DNA from: Allofournierella sp.
GTDB lineage: Bacteria > Bacillota > Clostridia > Oscillospirales > Ruminococcaceae
Assembly (NCBI GenBank): GCA_020025635.1
Contig: JAHHRU010000006.1
Span: 1 to 64,000 of the forward strand
Direction of reading: 5' to 3'
DNA length: 64,000 nucleotides
Under the pieces are notes generated by a model that saw only the letters and a program-made list of their open reading frames with translations, was not told the origin of the DNA and made no database searches. This document shows positions 1-7,032 of the stretch, piece after piece (within the stretch, counting starts at the first letter, position 1; every line of letters starts with the position of its first letter). The position numbers and the translations under genes were made by a program.

Positions 1-754
1 TGCCCCAGGGGGTAACAGGACCGGGACGGCCAACCGGGCACTTGCCCTCACCACCGCCGTGGGGGTGATCGCAGGGGTTCATGACGGAACCACGAACGGT
101 GGGACGCCAGCCCATGTGACGGCGGCGGCCAGCCTTGCCCAGGTTCACATTCTCATGATCCACGTTGCCCACCTGACCGATGGTAGCGATGCAGTTCAGC
201 GGGATGTTGCGCATCTCGCCGGAAGGCAGACGAACCAGAGCGTAACCATTCTCCTTAGCCATCAGCTGAGCCATGTTGCCGGCGCTGCGCACCAGCTGGC
301 CGCCCTTACCGGGGTACAGCTCGATGTTGTGGATAATGGTACCAACAGGAATGTTGGCGAAAGGCAGAGCGTTGCCGGGCTTGATGTCGGCGTTGGGGCC
401 AGCCATAACGGTGTCGCCCACAGCCAGGCCATCGGGAGCCAGGATGTAGCTCTTCACGCCGTCCTCATACTGGATGAGAGCGATGTGAGCGGAACGGTTG
501 GGATCGTACTCCAGAGTGAGCACGGTAGCGGGGACGTCAAACTTGTTGCGCTTGAAGTCAACCAGACGATACTTGGTGCGGTTACCGGCGCAGCGATGAC
601 GCACGGTGATGCGGCCAGTGTTATTACGGCCGGCAGCCTTCTTCATGGGCACCAGCAGGCTGCGCTCGGGCTCGACCTTGCTCAGTACGCTGTAATCAGT
701 AACAGTCATACCGCGGCGACCCGGGGTAGTCGGCTTAAACTTTTTGATAGCCAT
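1..754 (-). CDS. rplB: 50S ribosomal protein L2 (3' end beyond window)
   Basis: L2 is a core protein of the large subunit that contacts the peptidyl-transferase region of 23S rRNA. The visible 251 residues start MAIKKFKPTTPGRRGMTV and run through the conserved GWRPTVRGSVMNPCDHPHGG segment near the end. Only about the last 25 residues are lost beyond base 1. The start follows an AGAAGGAGA ribosome site. It is the last visible gene of the S10 operon, after rplW and a 95 nt spacer that holds three small hairpins. Identification is secure. Confidence 0.98.
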   Translation of the reverse strand, partial: MAIKKFKPTTPGRRGMTVTDYSVLSKVEPERSLLVPMKKAAGRNNTGRITVRHRCAGNRTKYRLVDFKRNKFDVPATVLTLEYDPNRSAHIALIQYEDGVKSYILAPDGLAVGDTVMAGPNADIKPGNALPFANIPVGTIIHNIELYPGKGGQLVRSAGNMAQLMAKENGYALVRLPSGEMRNIPLNCIATIGQVGNVDHENVNLGKAGRRRHMGWRPTVRGSVMNPCDHPHGGGEGKCPVGRPGPVTPWG

Positions 755-790
755 TGTCTTTCTCCTTCTTATAACTTATGAATTATTATC

Positions 791-848
791 GGGGTCATAT
801 CCCCATACTTGAGCCTTCTCAGGCTCTTAAGGAGCTGCGAGAGCAGCT
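791..848 (-). other. Three consecutive small hairpins in the rplW-rplB spacer
   Basis: Read on the minus strand, the spacer holds AGCTGC/GCAGCT (833-848, loop of 4), GAGCC/GGCTC (811-826) and GGGG/CCCC (791-804). All three lie between the rplW stop and the rplB ribosome site. None has a U-tract, so they are not terminators. They may stabilise or process the mRNA or tune rplB translation; the role is inferred. Confidence 0.5.
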
Positions 849-849
849 A

Positions 850-1143
850 TTAGATCATGCTCTCGAAGAACTCGATGCCCTTGCTTCCCTCTTTCAGGGT
901 AACGATGGCTTTCTTCGCTGCGGCGGTGTAGCCGCCGTGCATGCCCTGGCGGCGGAAACGGCCGCGCACGTTGATGGTGTTTACCTTGGCGACCTGCACG
1001 CCGAACAGCTTTTCGACGGCCTTGGCGATCTCCACCTTGTTAGCGTCGGTAGCAACCTTGAAGGTGTACTTCTTGGCTGCAACGCCCATCATGGAATTCT
1101 CGGTAATGACAGGAGCCAGGATGATGTCTTGTGCAGTTTTCAT
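850..1143 (-). CDS. rplW: 50S ribosomal protein L23
   Basis: L23 binds 23S rRNA domain III at the exit-tunnel mouth and is the docking site for trigger factor and SRP. The 97-residue protein has family-typical length and features: MKTAQDIILAPVITENS at the N-terminus, the YTFKVATDANKVEIAKAVEKLF segment (first part) and the loop VNTINVRGRFRRQG. Its ATG shares a base with the rplD stop (TAATG), which implies translational coupling. Identification is secure. Confidence 0.97.
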   Translation of the reverse strand: MKTAQDIILAPVITENSMMGVAAKKYTFKVATDANKVEIAKAVEKLFGVQVAKVNTINVRGRFRRQGMHGGYTAAAKKAIVTLKEGSKGIEFFESMI

Positions 1144-1766
1144 TAGCCCAGAACCTCCTCAAGCTTCTTAGCCGCATCCACGCTCACGATGAACTTGTCG
1201 GCGTTTACAACGTCATAGGTGTTCACGCTGGTGGCAACGGTGGTGGTCACACCGGGGATGTTGGCAGCGCTCTTAACGAGCTTTGCTTCAACAGCGGGGG
1301 TGACGATCAGGTTTTTCTTGCCGGCGCCGATTGCGCTGAGCATAGCGACCACGGTCTTGGTCTTGTACTCGTCCATAGCCAGCTTGTCAACAACGATCAT
1401 GTCGCCGCAAGCAGCCTTTGCGCTCAGGGCGCTCAGGATGGCCAGACGCTTCACCTTACGGTTCAAGCGATAGCTGTAATCGCGGGGCTTGGGGCCCAGA
1501 GCGATACCGCCGTGGGTCCACTGGGGAGCCCGGATGGAACCCTGACGGGCGTGACCGGTACCCTTCTGACGCCAGGGCTTACGGCCGCCGCCGGAAACCT
1601 CGCTGCGGGTCTTGGTGCTCTGAGTGCCCTGACGCTGGTTGGCCAGGAAGTTCACCACGGCAGCATGTACAGCCTTCTCGTTGGGGGTGATACCGAATAC
1701 GGCGTCGGAAAGCTCGACAGTGTCAACTTTCTTGCCGTTCATATCCAAAACGTCAAATTTTGCCAT
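1143..1766 (-). CDS. rplD: 50S ribosomal protein L4
   Basis: L4 lines the exit tunnel with its extended loop and in several bacteria also regulates its own operon. The 207-residue protein shows the tunnel-loop signature GRKPWRQKGTGHARQGS near residues 62-78 and the WTHGGIALGPKPRDYSY segment after it. A GGAGGAAAGCAC ribosome site precedes the ATG. It lies 13 nt after rplC and overlaps rplW by one base. Whether it represses this operon cannot be seen. Confidence 0.97.
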   Translation of the reverse strand: MAKFDVLDMNGKKVDTVELSDAVFGITPNEKAVHAAVVNFLANQRQGTQSTKTRSEVSGGGRKPWRQKGTGHARQGSIRAPQWTHGGIALGPKPRDYSYRLNRKVKRLAILSALSAKAACGDMIVVDKLAMDEYKTKTVVAMLSAIGAGKKNLIVTPAVEAKLVKSAANIPGVTTTVATSVNTYDVVNADKFIVSVDAAKKLEEVLG

Positions 1767-1779
1767 TGTGCTTTCCTCC

Positions 1780-2412
1780 TTACTCCTTCACGCTGTCGCT
1801 GATGCAGACCACGGAGCCCTTGGGGCCGGGAACTGCGCCCTTGATAGCGATCAGATTGTTCTCCGCGTCAACCTTGACGACGGTCAGGTTCTGAACGGTG
1901 ATGCGCTCAGCACCCATGTGGCCGGGCAGCTGCTTGCCCTTGAATACGCGGCTGGGGCTGGAAACAGCGCCCATGGAGCCAGCGTGGCGGGCGATGGGGC
2001 CGGTACCGTGAGTCTTGCGCATCACGTGGTTGTTCCAGCGCTTTACGCTGCCAGCGTAGCCCTTACCCTTGCTGGTGCCGATCACGTCGATGCGGTCGCC
2101 AGCGGCGAAGACGTCAGCCTTCAGGATGTCGCCCACATTCATACCGCTGATATCGTCCAGACGGAACTCGCGCAGGGTGCGCTTGGGAGCCACATCAGCC
2201 TTGTCAAAGTGACCCTTGGCAGGCTTGTTTACATTGTGCAGGGCGATGTCGCCATAGCCCAGCTGGATGGCCTGGTAGCCGTCGCTCTCGACGGTCTTCT
2301 TCTGCACCACGGTGCAGGGGCCGGCCTCGATGACGGTCACAGGTACTACCTTGCCGTTCTCATCGAACAGTTGAGTCATGCCCAGCTTTTTGCCGATGAT
2401 ACCTTTTTGCAT
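1780..2412 (-). CDS. rplC: 50S ribosomal protein L3
   Basis: L3 is an early-assembling large-subunit protein that reaches the peptidyl-transferase centre. The 210-residue product begins MQKGIIGKKLGMTQLFDENG and contains SKGKGYAGSVKRW and HGTGPIARHAGSMG, all typical of L3. An upstream in-frame extension to 2547 is possible but rejected, because AGGAGGAGAAAAAA lies directly before the ATG at 2412. The 175 nt gap to rpsJ is unusually long for this operon. Confidence 0.97.
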   Translation of the reverse strand: MQKGIIGKKLGMTQLFDENGKVVPVTVIEAGPCTVVQKKTVESDGYQAIQLGYGDIALHNVNKPAKGHFDKADVAPKRTLREFRLDDISGMNVGDILKADVFAAGDRIDVIGTSKGKGYAGSVKRWNNHVMRKTHGTGPIARHAGSMGAVSSPSRVFKGKQLPGHMGAERITVQNLTVVKVDAENNLIAIKGAVPGPKGSVVCISDSVKE

Positions 2413-2440
2413 TTTTTTCTCCTCCTGATAGGTTATTGGT

Positions 2441-2469
2441 TGACGCTTTCTATAATATTGTAAGCGCCA
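2441..2469 (-). promoter_or_regulatory. Hairpin in the rpsJ-rplC spacer
   Basis: On the minus strand TGGCGCTT (2462-2469) can pair with AAGCGTCA (2441-2448), an 8 bp stem with one G-U pair and a 13 nt AU-rich loop. It ends about 28 nt before the rplC start. No U-tract follows. Within-operon translational control is plausible but unproven. Confidence 0.4.
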
Positions 2470-2587
2470 ACATGACCTCTCCACTTTCGTTTCGATCGGG
2501 TCGTTTGTGATTTGAGCACTTTGCGCTCCGTGCAGTTGGCGGCTCATTCGTCCGCCCTTACATAGCCCGCAAAGGGGTTATGCTCTC

Positions 2588-2899
2588 TTACAATTTGATC
2601 TCGATGTCAACGCCAGCGGGGAGCTGCAGGCTCATGAGAGCCTCAACCGTCTTGTTGGACGGCTTCAGAATGTCGATCAGACGCTTGTGGGTGCGGCTCT
2701 CAAACTGCTCACGGCTGTCCTTGTTGACATGGACAGAACGCAGGATGGTGACCACTTCCCGATCGGTGGGGAGAGGAATGGGGCCGGACACGCGAGCGCC
2801 AGTGCGCTTAGCGGTCTCCACGATCTTCTCCGCAGCGGAATCGATCAGCTGATGATCGTAGCTCTGCAGACGGATTCTGATTTTTTCTTTGACTGCCAT
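2588..2899 (-). CDS. rpsJ: 30S ribosomal protein S10 / NusE
   Basis: S10 is a small-subunit protein that also acts as the antitermination factor NusE through its contact with NusB. The 103-residue protein carries IRIRLQSYDHQLID, GPIPLPTDREVVTILRS and the C-terminal LQLPAGVDIEIKL, all diagnostic. An AGGAGGCG site precedes the ATG. It is the first gene of the S10 operon, transcribed from the promoter near 3.25 kb. Confidence 0.98.
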   Translation of the reverse strand: MAVKEKIRIRLQSYDHQLIDSAAEKIVETAKRTGARVSGPIPLPTDREVVTILRSVHVNKDSREQFESRTHKRLIDILKPSNKTVEALMSLQLPAGVDIEIKL

Positions 2900-3229
2900 T
2901 TTGTTCGCCTCCTATATTATTTTGGTGCCTAGGCGGACCGATGGATTACTGAACACAGCGCCGGGTGTTTCAAAATTTGGCACGATAAAAGCCGGTGAAC
3001 CGTAACCTACAGTTCCCCCGGACAATTCCTTCAGCAAATTAAGATGGACATTGGTACGCCCCGCAGAATGCAGTAGTGTACGTATCCCTTTGCTCTCAGT
3101 AATACTTGCGCCCGGTTCTAGATCGGACATACTCCGCGGAAAAACCCGAACTGATGTTCGGCAACCTCCCGCATCAACGCATATCGCGGCTTGCGTAGCT
3201 TGTTTTCTACACAAGCCTTTTGCAGCCGA
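2900..3229 (-). promoter_or_regulatory. S10 operon 5' leader (untranslated)
   Basis: About 330 nt separates the predicted transcription start (~3228) from the rpsJ ribosome site. A 100-codon reading frame crosses part of it but has no ribosome site and no protein-like composition. L4-responsive leaders are known for S10 operons in several bacterial groups. I cannot assign this leader to a described class by eye. Confidence 0.5.
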
Positions 3230-3234
3230 GATTT

Positions 3235-3263
3235 ATTGTAACACACAGTTCCGGGTGTTGCAA
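3235..3263 (-). promoter_or_regulatory. Sigma-A promoter of the S10 operon
   Basis: TTGCAA (-35) and TACAAT (-10) are separated by exactly 17 bp. It is the only good promoter between rqcH and rpsJ on this strand. Confidence 0.8.
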
Positions 3264-3458
3264 GGGTTTTTTGTAAAAAAGTTAGAAAATTTTTCGGCTT
3301 TTTTGTTCTTTTGCCCAATCGTTTCCAGCGGGTCGAAAATCGTCCGTAAAATGAGGGTTTTGTTCCCCTTCCCTGCACTTCAACAGCTCCGGCGGGCCTT
3401 GCACCAGGGTTCTGCCCCCGGTTCGCCGCCCGCCGGACTGTTTTTGTTTCTGTGCTTT

Positions 3459-5207
3459 TCAGCGCCTGCCCTCTTCGGCCAGCTTTTCTGCGATGCCCTC
3501 TTCCGGGGTCACATAGCCGGTCTCATAGTGCTCATACAGCACCATTCCCGGGGGCAGGTCGCCGGTTTTGCGGATGTTGCGCACCTCGGTGTAATCCACC
3601 GGCACCTTGACCCCGCCGGACAGGCTGGAGTGCACCACCGCCAGCTGTGCCGCCTCGTTCTGGGTGGTCAGGGGGATATCTCTGCCCTCGCTCATGACCA
3701 CCGCATGGCTGCCCGGCGCATTCTTCACATGGAACCACAGGTCCTTGCCGCGGGCGGTGTGCAGGGTGAGCTTTTCATTCTGCACATTGTTGCGGCCCAC
3801 CAGGATGAGGAAGCCGTCCGAAGAACGATAGCGCAGGAAATCGGCAGGCTTCTGCTTTTTGTCCCGCATCTTGTAATACTTCAGGTAGCCCTGGCTTTTC
3901 AGCTCGGCCCGGATCTCCCCCAAAGCCTGCTCGCCGCTGGCCGACTCCACCTCATACAATACAGTGCCCAGGTACTCGATCTCCCGCTCGCCGTCTGCCA
4001 TCAGCTTGACCAGCATTTTGGCCGCCGTCTGCTTTTTGCGGTAGTCCTTGAAATACTTCTGGGCATTGCCGTTTGCCGAAAGCCTGGGGTCCAGCCGAAT
4101 GGTTTTGGGTTCATTATTATAATAGTTGGTAACGGTAACGCTGCGCGCGCCCTTTTCCACCGCCCAGAGGTTCGCCTGCAGCAGCTCCCCGCACAGGCGC
4201 AGCTCATCCGCCTTGCCGCTCTGTGCCAGCTCCTCCTTACGGGCCGCCTGCTTGCGCACCGCCCGCTCGTAAAGATTCTTCACCGTTTTCTGCAGATCAT
4301 GGCTCTTCTGGCGCAGGCGCTCCACCCGGTCCTTGCGGCTGTAATAGTGCTCCAGCATTTCGCTGTAACTTTCAAAACCGGTCAGCCGGTCGGTGCCGTA
4401 TTGGGTAAGGGGCAGGAAGCTGAACTCCACCGGCTTGCCGGTTTCGTCCGAAGCGATCCAGGCCCTGCCGCCCTCCCGGTAGGCATCCTGGATCTCCCGG
4501 ATAGCCCCGGCAAGGCGCTGCTTCTCCGCTTCGGTCATGCAGTCGGCCTGGGGCACCGCCGCCCCAAAGGCACGGAACGCCGCCTCCCGGCAGAGCACCG
4601 GGCCAAGGCCGGAGCAGCTCTTCATAAGCGCATCCGAAGCGGGCAGGTCCTTTTGTGCCGCCAGCGCCACCAGCTCTTCCGGTTCCTTTGCAAAGAAATC
4701 CGGGCGGGGGGGCTTGGGCGGCAGCGTGTAGGAAAGGCCCGGCAGCAGCTGCCGAATGGGCGAATCCTCAAAATCCACCCGCTTGAGTGCGTCGATGATG
4801 CGGCCTTCCTGCACCAAAACCAGGTTGGAATACCGGCCCATCAGCTCCACCGCCAGGATATTCTGGACCAGATCCCCCATTTCATTCACGCACTGAAAGC
4901 GGAAATACAGGATCCGGTCGCCCGGCTCTGCGGTGAGCGACATGAGCTTGCCGCCGGACAGGTGCTTTCGCAGCAGCATGCAGAAGCTGGGCGGCACCTG
5001 GGGGTTTTCAAAGCTTTCCCGGGTCAGGCAGGCCCGGGCAGAGCCGCTGCGGGCCGAAAGCAGCAGTTTAAATGTATCGGTCCGGGTGCGCAGGGTCAAA
5101 ACCACTTCGTCCCGGGTGGGCTCAAAGATCTTGTCGATCCGGGCCTCCAAAAGCTTATCAGACAGTTCCCTTGCCATCAGGGCCATCAGGGCTGCATCCA
5201 ATGCCAT
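3459..5207 (-). CDS. rqcH: Rqc2/NFACT-family ribosome quality-control protein RqcH
   Basis: RqcH binds stalled 50S-nascent chain complexes and recruits tRNA-Ala so that C-terminal alanine tails mark the chain for degradation. The 582-residue protein has the NFACT-N domain (about 1-130), a central helical and coiled-coil region, and an NFACT-R domain near 450-540 containing DLWFHVKNAPGSHAVVM. The Asp-Arg pair needed by Bacillus RqcH falls at the same numbers, D97-R98. A GTG two codons upstream is possible, but AGGAGGT is only 2 nt from it and 8 nt from the ATG at 5207, so the ATG is preferred. Older annotations call this family fibronectin-binding protein FbpA. Confidence 0.93.
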   Translation of the reverse strand: MALDAALMALMARELSDKLLEARIDKIFEPTRDEVVLTLRTRTDTFKLLLSARSGSARACLTRESFENPQVPPSFCMLLRKHLSGGKLMSLTAEPGDRILYFRFQCVNEMGDLVQNILAVELMGRYSNLVLVQEGRIIDALKRVDFEDSPIRQLLPGLSYTLPPKPPRPDFFAKEPEELVALAAQKDLPASDALMKSCSGLGPVLCREAAFRAFGAAVPQADCMTEAEKQRLAGAIREIQDAYREGGRAWIASDETGKPVEFSFLPLTQYGTDRLTGFESYSEMLEHYYSRKDRVERLRQKSHDLQKTVKNLYERAVRKQAARKEELAQSGKADELRLCGELLQANLWAVEKGARSVTVTNYYNNEPKTIRLDPRLSANGNAQKYFKDYRKKQTAAKMLVKLMADGEREIEYLGTVLYEVESASGEQALGEIRAELKSQGYLKYYKMRDKKQKPADFLRYRSSDGFLILVGRNNVQNEKLTLHTARGKDLWFHVKNAPGSHAVVMSEGRDIPLTTQNEAAQLAVVHSSLSGGVKVPVDYTEVRNIRKTGDLPPGMVLYEHYETGYVTPEEGIAEKLAEEGRR

Positions 5208-5233
5208 TCTCACTACCTCCTTTAAAAGGGTCT

Positions 5234-5272
5234 AAAAAAAGCAGCTGTGCCAAAGGCAGGCCCGGCTGCTTT
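5234..5272 (-). terminator. Rho-independent terminator between the Nif3 gene and rqcH
   Basis: The minus strand reads AAGCAGC, an inner GCC/GGC pairing, then GCTGCTTTTTTT. It would stop transcripts coming from the Nif3 gene. rqcH would then need its own promoter, which is not obvious. Confidence 0.55.
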
Positions 5273-5318
5273 GCGTTTTGGGTAAATTTTTCGGCCGCTT
5301 TGTGCGGCCCCTTTGCTG

Positions 5319-6068
5319 TTATAAATATGTATAGGGGTCCTTGCAGCGGCGGCTGCACAGCACCCGCAGATCCGGGAAATGCCGGGAGAGCTTGTCGGCC
5401 AGCACCGGCACAATGGGGATCTCGGTGGAATAATGGCCGGCCACGATCAGGCTCATGCCAAGGCTGCGGGCATCCAGCGCATCGTGATGGCTGGCTTCGC
5501 CGGTGAGCAGGGCATCCGCACCGGCGGCTGCCGCTTCTTTCACCATGCTGCCGCCGGAACCGCCTACTACTGCCAGACGGGTGATGGGCTTGCCGGTATC
5601 CACCAGCTTGACCCCGCCCGCATCCAGCGTGTCCTTGCAGCGGTCGGCAAGATGCCGCACGTCGGTGGGGGCCACACGGCCGATGCGGCCGATGCCCTCT
5701 TCGCCAAAAGGCTCTGCGCTGCTGATTTCAAACAGCTTGCAGAGGATGTCGTTCACGCCGCCCTGGGCCGCATCCAGATTGGTATGGGCGCACAGGGCGG
5801 AAATGTTCTTTTTGATCATGCGGAAGGGCACGTCCCGCCGGCCGATCCTGGAAAGGGGCTTGAAGATGACCGGATGATGGGAAACGATCAGCTGACAGCC
5901 CTGCATCTCCGCTTCCACCACCACCTCTTCGGTGATGTCCAGCGAAACCAGGATGCTGGTGATGTCCACCGAACAATCCACCAGAACGCCCACATTGTCC
6001 CAGTCGGCGGCAAGCTCTGCGGGAGCCAGCTGCTGCATGAACTGCCGGATTTCTTCGATCCTTGCCAT
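5319..6068 (-). CDS. Nif3-like dinuclear metal-centre protein (YqfO family)
   Basis: Nif3/DUF34 proteins form hexameric toroids with a two-metal site; their reaction is unsettled. The 249 residues are the short form without the PII-like insert found in ~370-residue relatives. DWDNVG (22-27), SHHPVIF with H64/H65, and HTNLD with H95/D99 supply likely metal ligands. A C-terminal TGEASHHDALDA segment adds further His. The neighbour trmK sits 26 nt upstream; the TrmK-Nif3 pair is common in Firmicutes, so co-transcription is likely. Confidence 0.93.
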   Translation of the reverse strand: MARIEEIRQFMQQLAPAELAADWDNVGVLVDCSVDITSILVSLDITEEVVVEAEMQGCQLIVSHHPVIFKPLSRIGRRDVPFRMIKKNISALCAHTNLDAAQGGVNDILCKLFEISSAEPFGEEGIGRIGRVAPTDVRHLADRCKDTLDAGGVKLVDTGKPITRLAVVGGSGGSMVKEAAAAGADALLTGEASHHDALDARSLGMSLIVAGHYSTEIPIVPVLADKLSRHFPDLRVLCSRRCKDPYTYL

Positions 6069-6093
6069 ATACGGTCCCCTCCGTTCCCTTATT

Positions 6094-6756
6094 TTATTTC
6101 AGTTCGTTCAAAAGCCGCTCCAGCCGTTGCAGACGGTCCGGGTTTGCCTTTGCGCCCAGGCGCAGCTTTTCGATCTTTTCGCTCAGGTGTGCCCGGTATC
6201 CGGGCTCCATTCCTTCCGGGCCGGCAAGGCCGAAGGCACAGTCCCGGTCCGAAGGCTCATAGCATCTGCCGGTATATTCCGCCGAAAGGGCGGTGTACCA
6301 GCGGCCCTGGGCCCGAACCGGCTCATCGGCCAGCATTTCAAAACCCTGCTGCCACAGCCAGCGCCGCAGCACCCAGACCTTGGTGGCCGGAACGCATACA
6401 AGCCGCAGGCCCGGCGTTTTCACCCAGGGCGCAGCTTCCAAAATTTCAATGGTGGTCTGTGCGCTGATGCCGGCCATCACGATGCTTTCCGCTTCGCCCG
6501 GCTTCACCGGCTCCAGCCCGCTGCCCAGGCGCAGCTCCACCCGGTCCTCACAGCCGTACTCCTGGCAGGTGGCCGCCGCTTTTTGCAGCGGGCCCTCCCG
6601 CAGGTCGCAGGCGATGACCCGGGGGCAGCGGCCGGTGCAGACCAGCCAGGCCGAAAGCTTTGCGTGGTCACAGCCGATATCGGCCGCCGGCACGCCGGGT
6701 TTCACCAGCCGTGCAGCGGCCGAAAGGCGTTCGTCCAGATGCGGTGCCTCAGGCAT
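6094..6756 (-). CDS. trmK: tRNA (adenine22-N1)-methyltransferase TrmK
   Basis: TrmK uses SAM to methylate A22 in the D-loop of tRNAs. The 220-residue protein has the Rossmann motif ADIGCDHAKLSAWL (about 25-38) and a C-terminal helical tail, as in the family. The usual motif IV is GMGG; here it reads VMAGISAQTT, a divergent version. Its start overlaps the end of the DUF1858 gene by 8 bp, and the Nif3 gene follows, so the three are probably one transcript. Confidence 0.88.
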   Translation of the reverse strand: MPEAPHLDERLSAAARLVKPGVPAADIGCDHAKLSAWLVCTGRCPRVIACDLREGPLQKAAATCQEYGCEDRVELRLGSGLEPVKPGEAESIVMAGISAQTTIEILEAAPWVKTPGLRLVCVPATKVWVLRRWLWQQGFEMLADEPVRAQGRWYTALSAEYTGRCYEPSDRDCAFGLAGPEGMEPGYRAHLSEKIEKLRLGAKANPDRLQRLERLLNELK

Positions 6757-6949
6757 TGCCGAAATGACGGTTCAGCTCTGCAACCAGAGCGTCTGCATCG
6801 GCGCCGTGCACCATGCAGGCCTCCTCAATGGTCTCGCCGCGGCTTGCGGGGCAGCCCAGGCAGTGCATGCCGATGCTCAAAAAGATGGGGGCTACGGTGC
6901 CGTCGGTATCCAGAATATCGCCAATGATGGTGTTTTTTGTGATCTGCAT
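6749..6949 (-). CDS. DUF1858 domain protein
   Basis: This 66-residue protein is a single DUF1858 domain, a small fold often fused to or near hybrid-cluster and redox proteins. It shows ITKNTIIGDILD at the start and the family core GMHCLGCPASRGETIEEAC with a CxxC pair. A thiol-redox or metal role is often supposed but is not shown here. It heads the DUF1858-trmK-Nif3 group and has its own promoter. Confidence 0.85.
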   Translation of the reverse strand: MQITKNTIIGDILDTDGTVAPIFLSIGMHCLGCPASRGETIEEACMVHGADADALVAELNRHFGNA

Positions 6950-6998
6950 TGTTCATTCCTCTTTCTTTTTTTGGGGGTGATCCCCGGTTTTGAACTTA

Positions 6999-7027
6999 AT
7001 CATATACCAAACTGGTGTTATTTGCAA
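6999..7027 (-). promoter_or_regulatory. Promoter of the DUF1858-trmK-Nif3 group
   Basis: TTGCAA and TATGAT are separated by 17 bp. The predicted start leaves a leader of about 40 nt. Confidence 0.65.
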
Positions 7028-7032
7028 CTGTT

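Noticed and set aside
2912..3214. 100-codon open frame upstream of rpsJ
   Set aside because: It has no ribosome site, lies within the S10 leader and does not look like a protein. The region is better explained as untranslated RNA.
3051..5225. 724-codon plus-strand frame opposite rqcH
   Set aside because: It is a shadow of the RqcH gene caused by high GC. Its translation is rich in Gln, His and Leu without recognisable domains.
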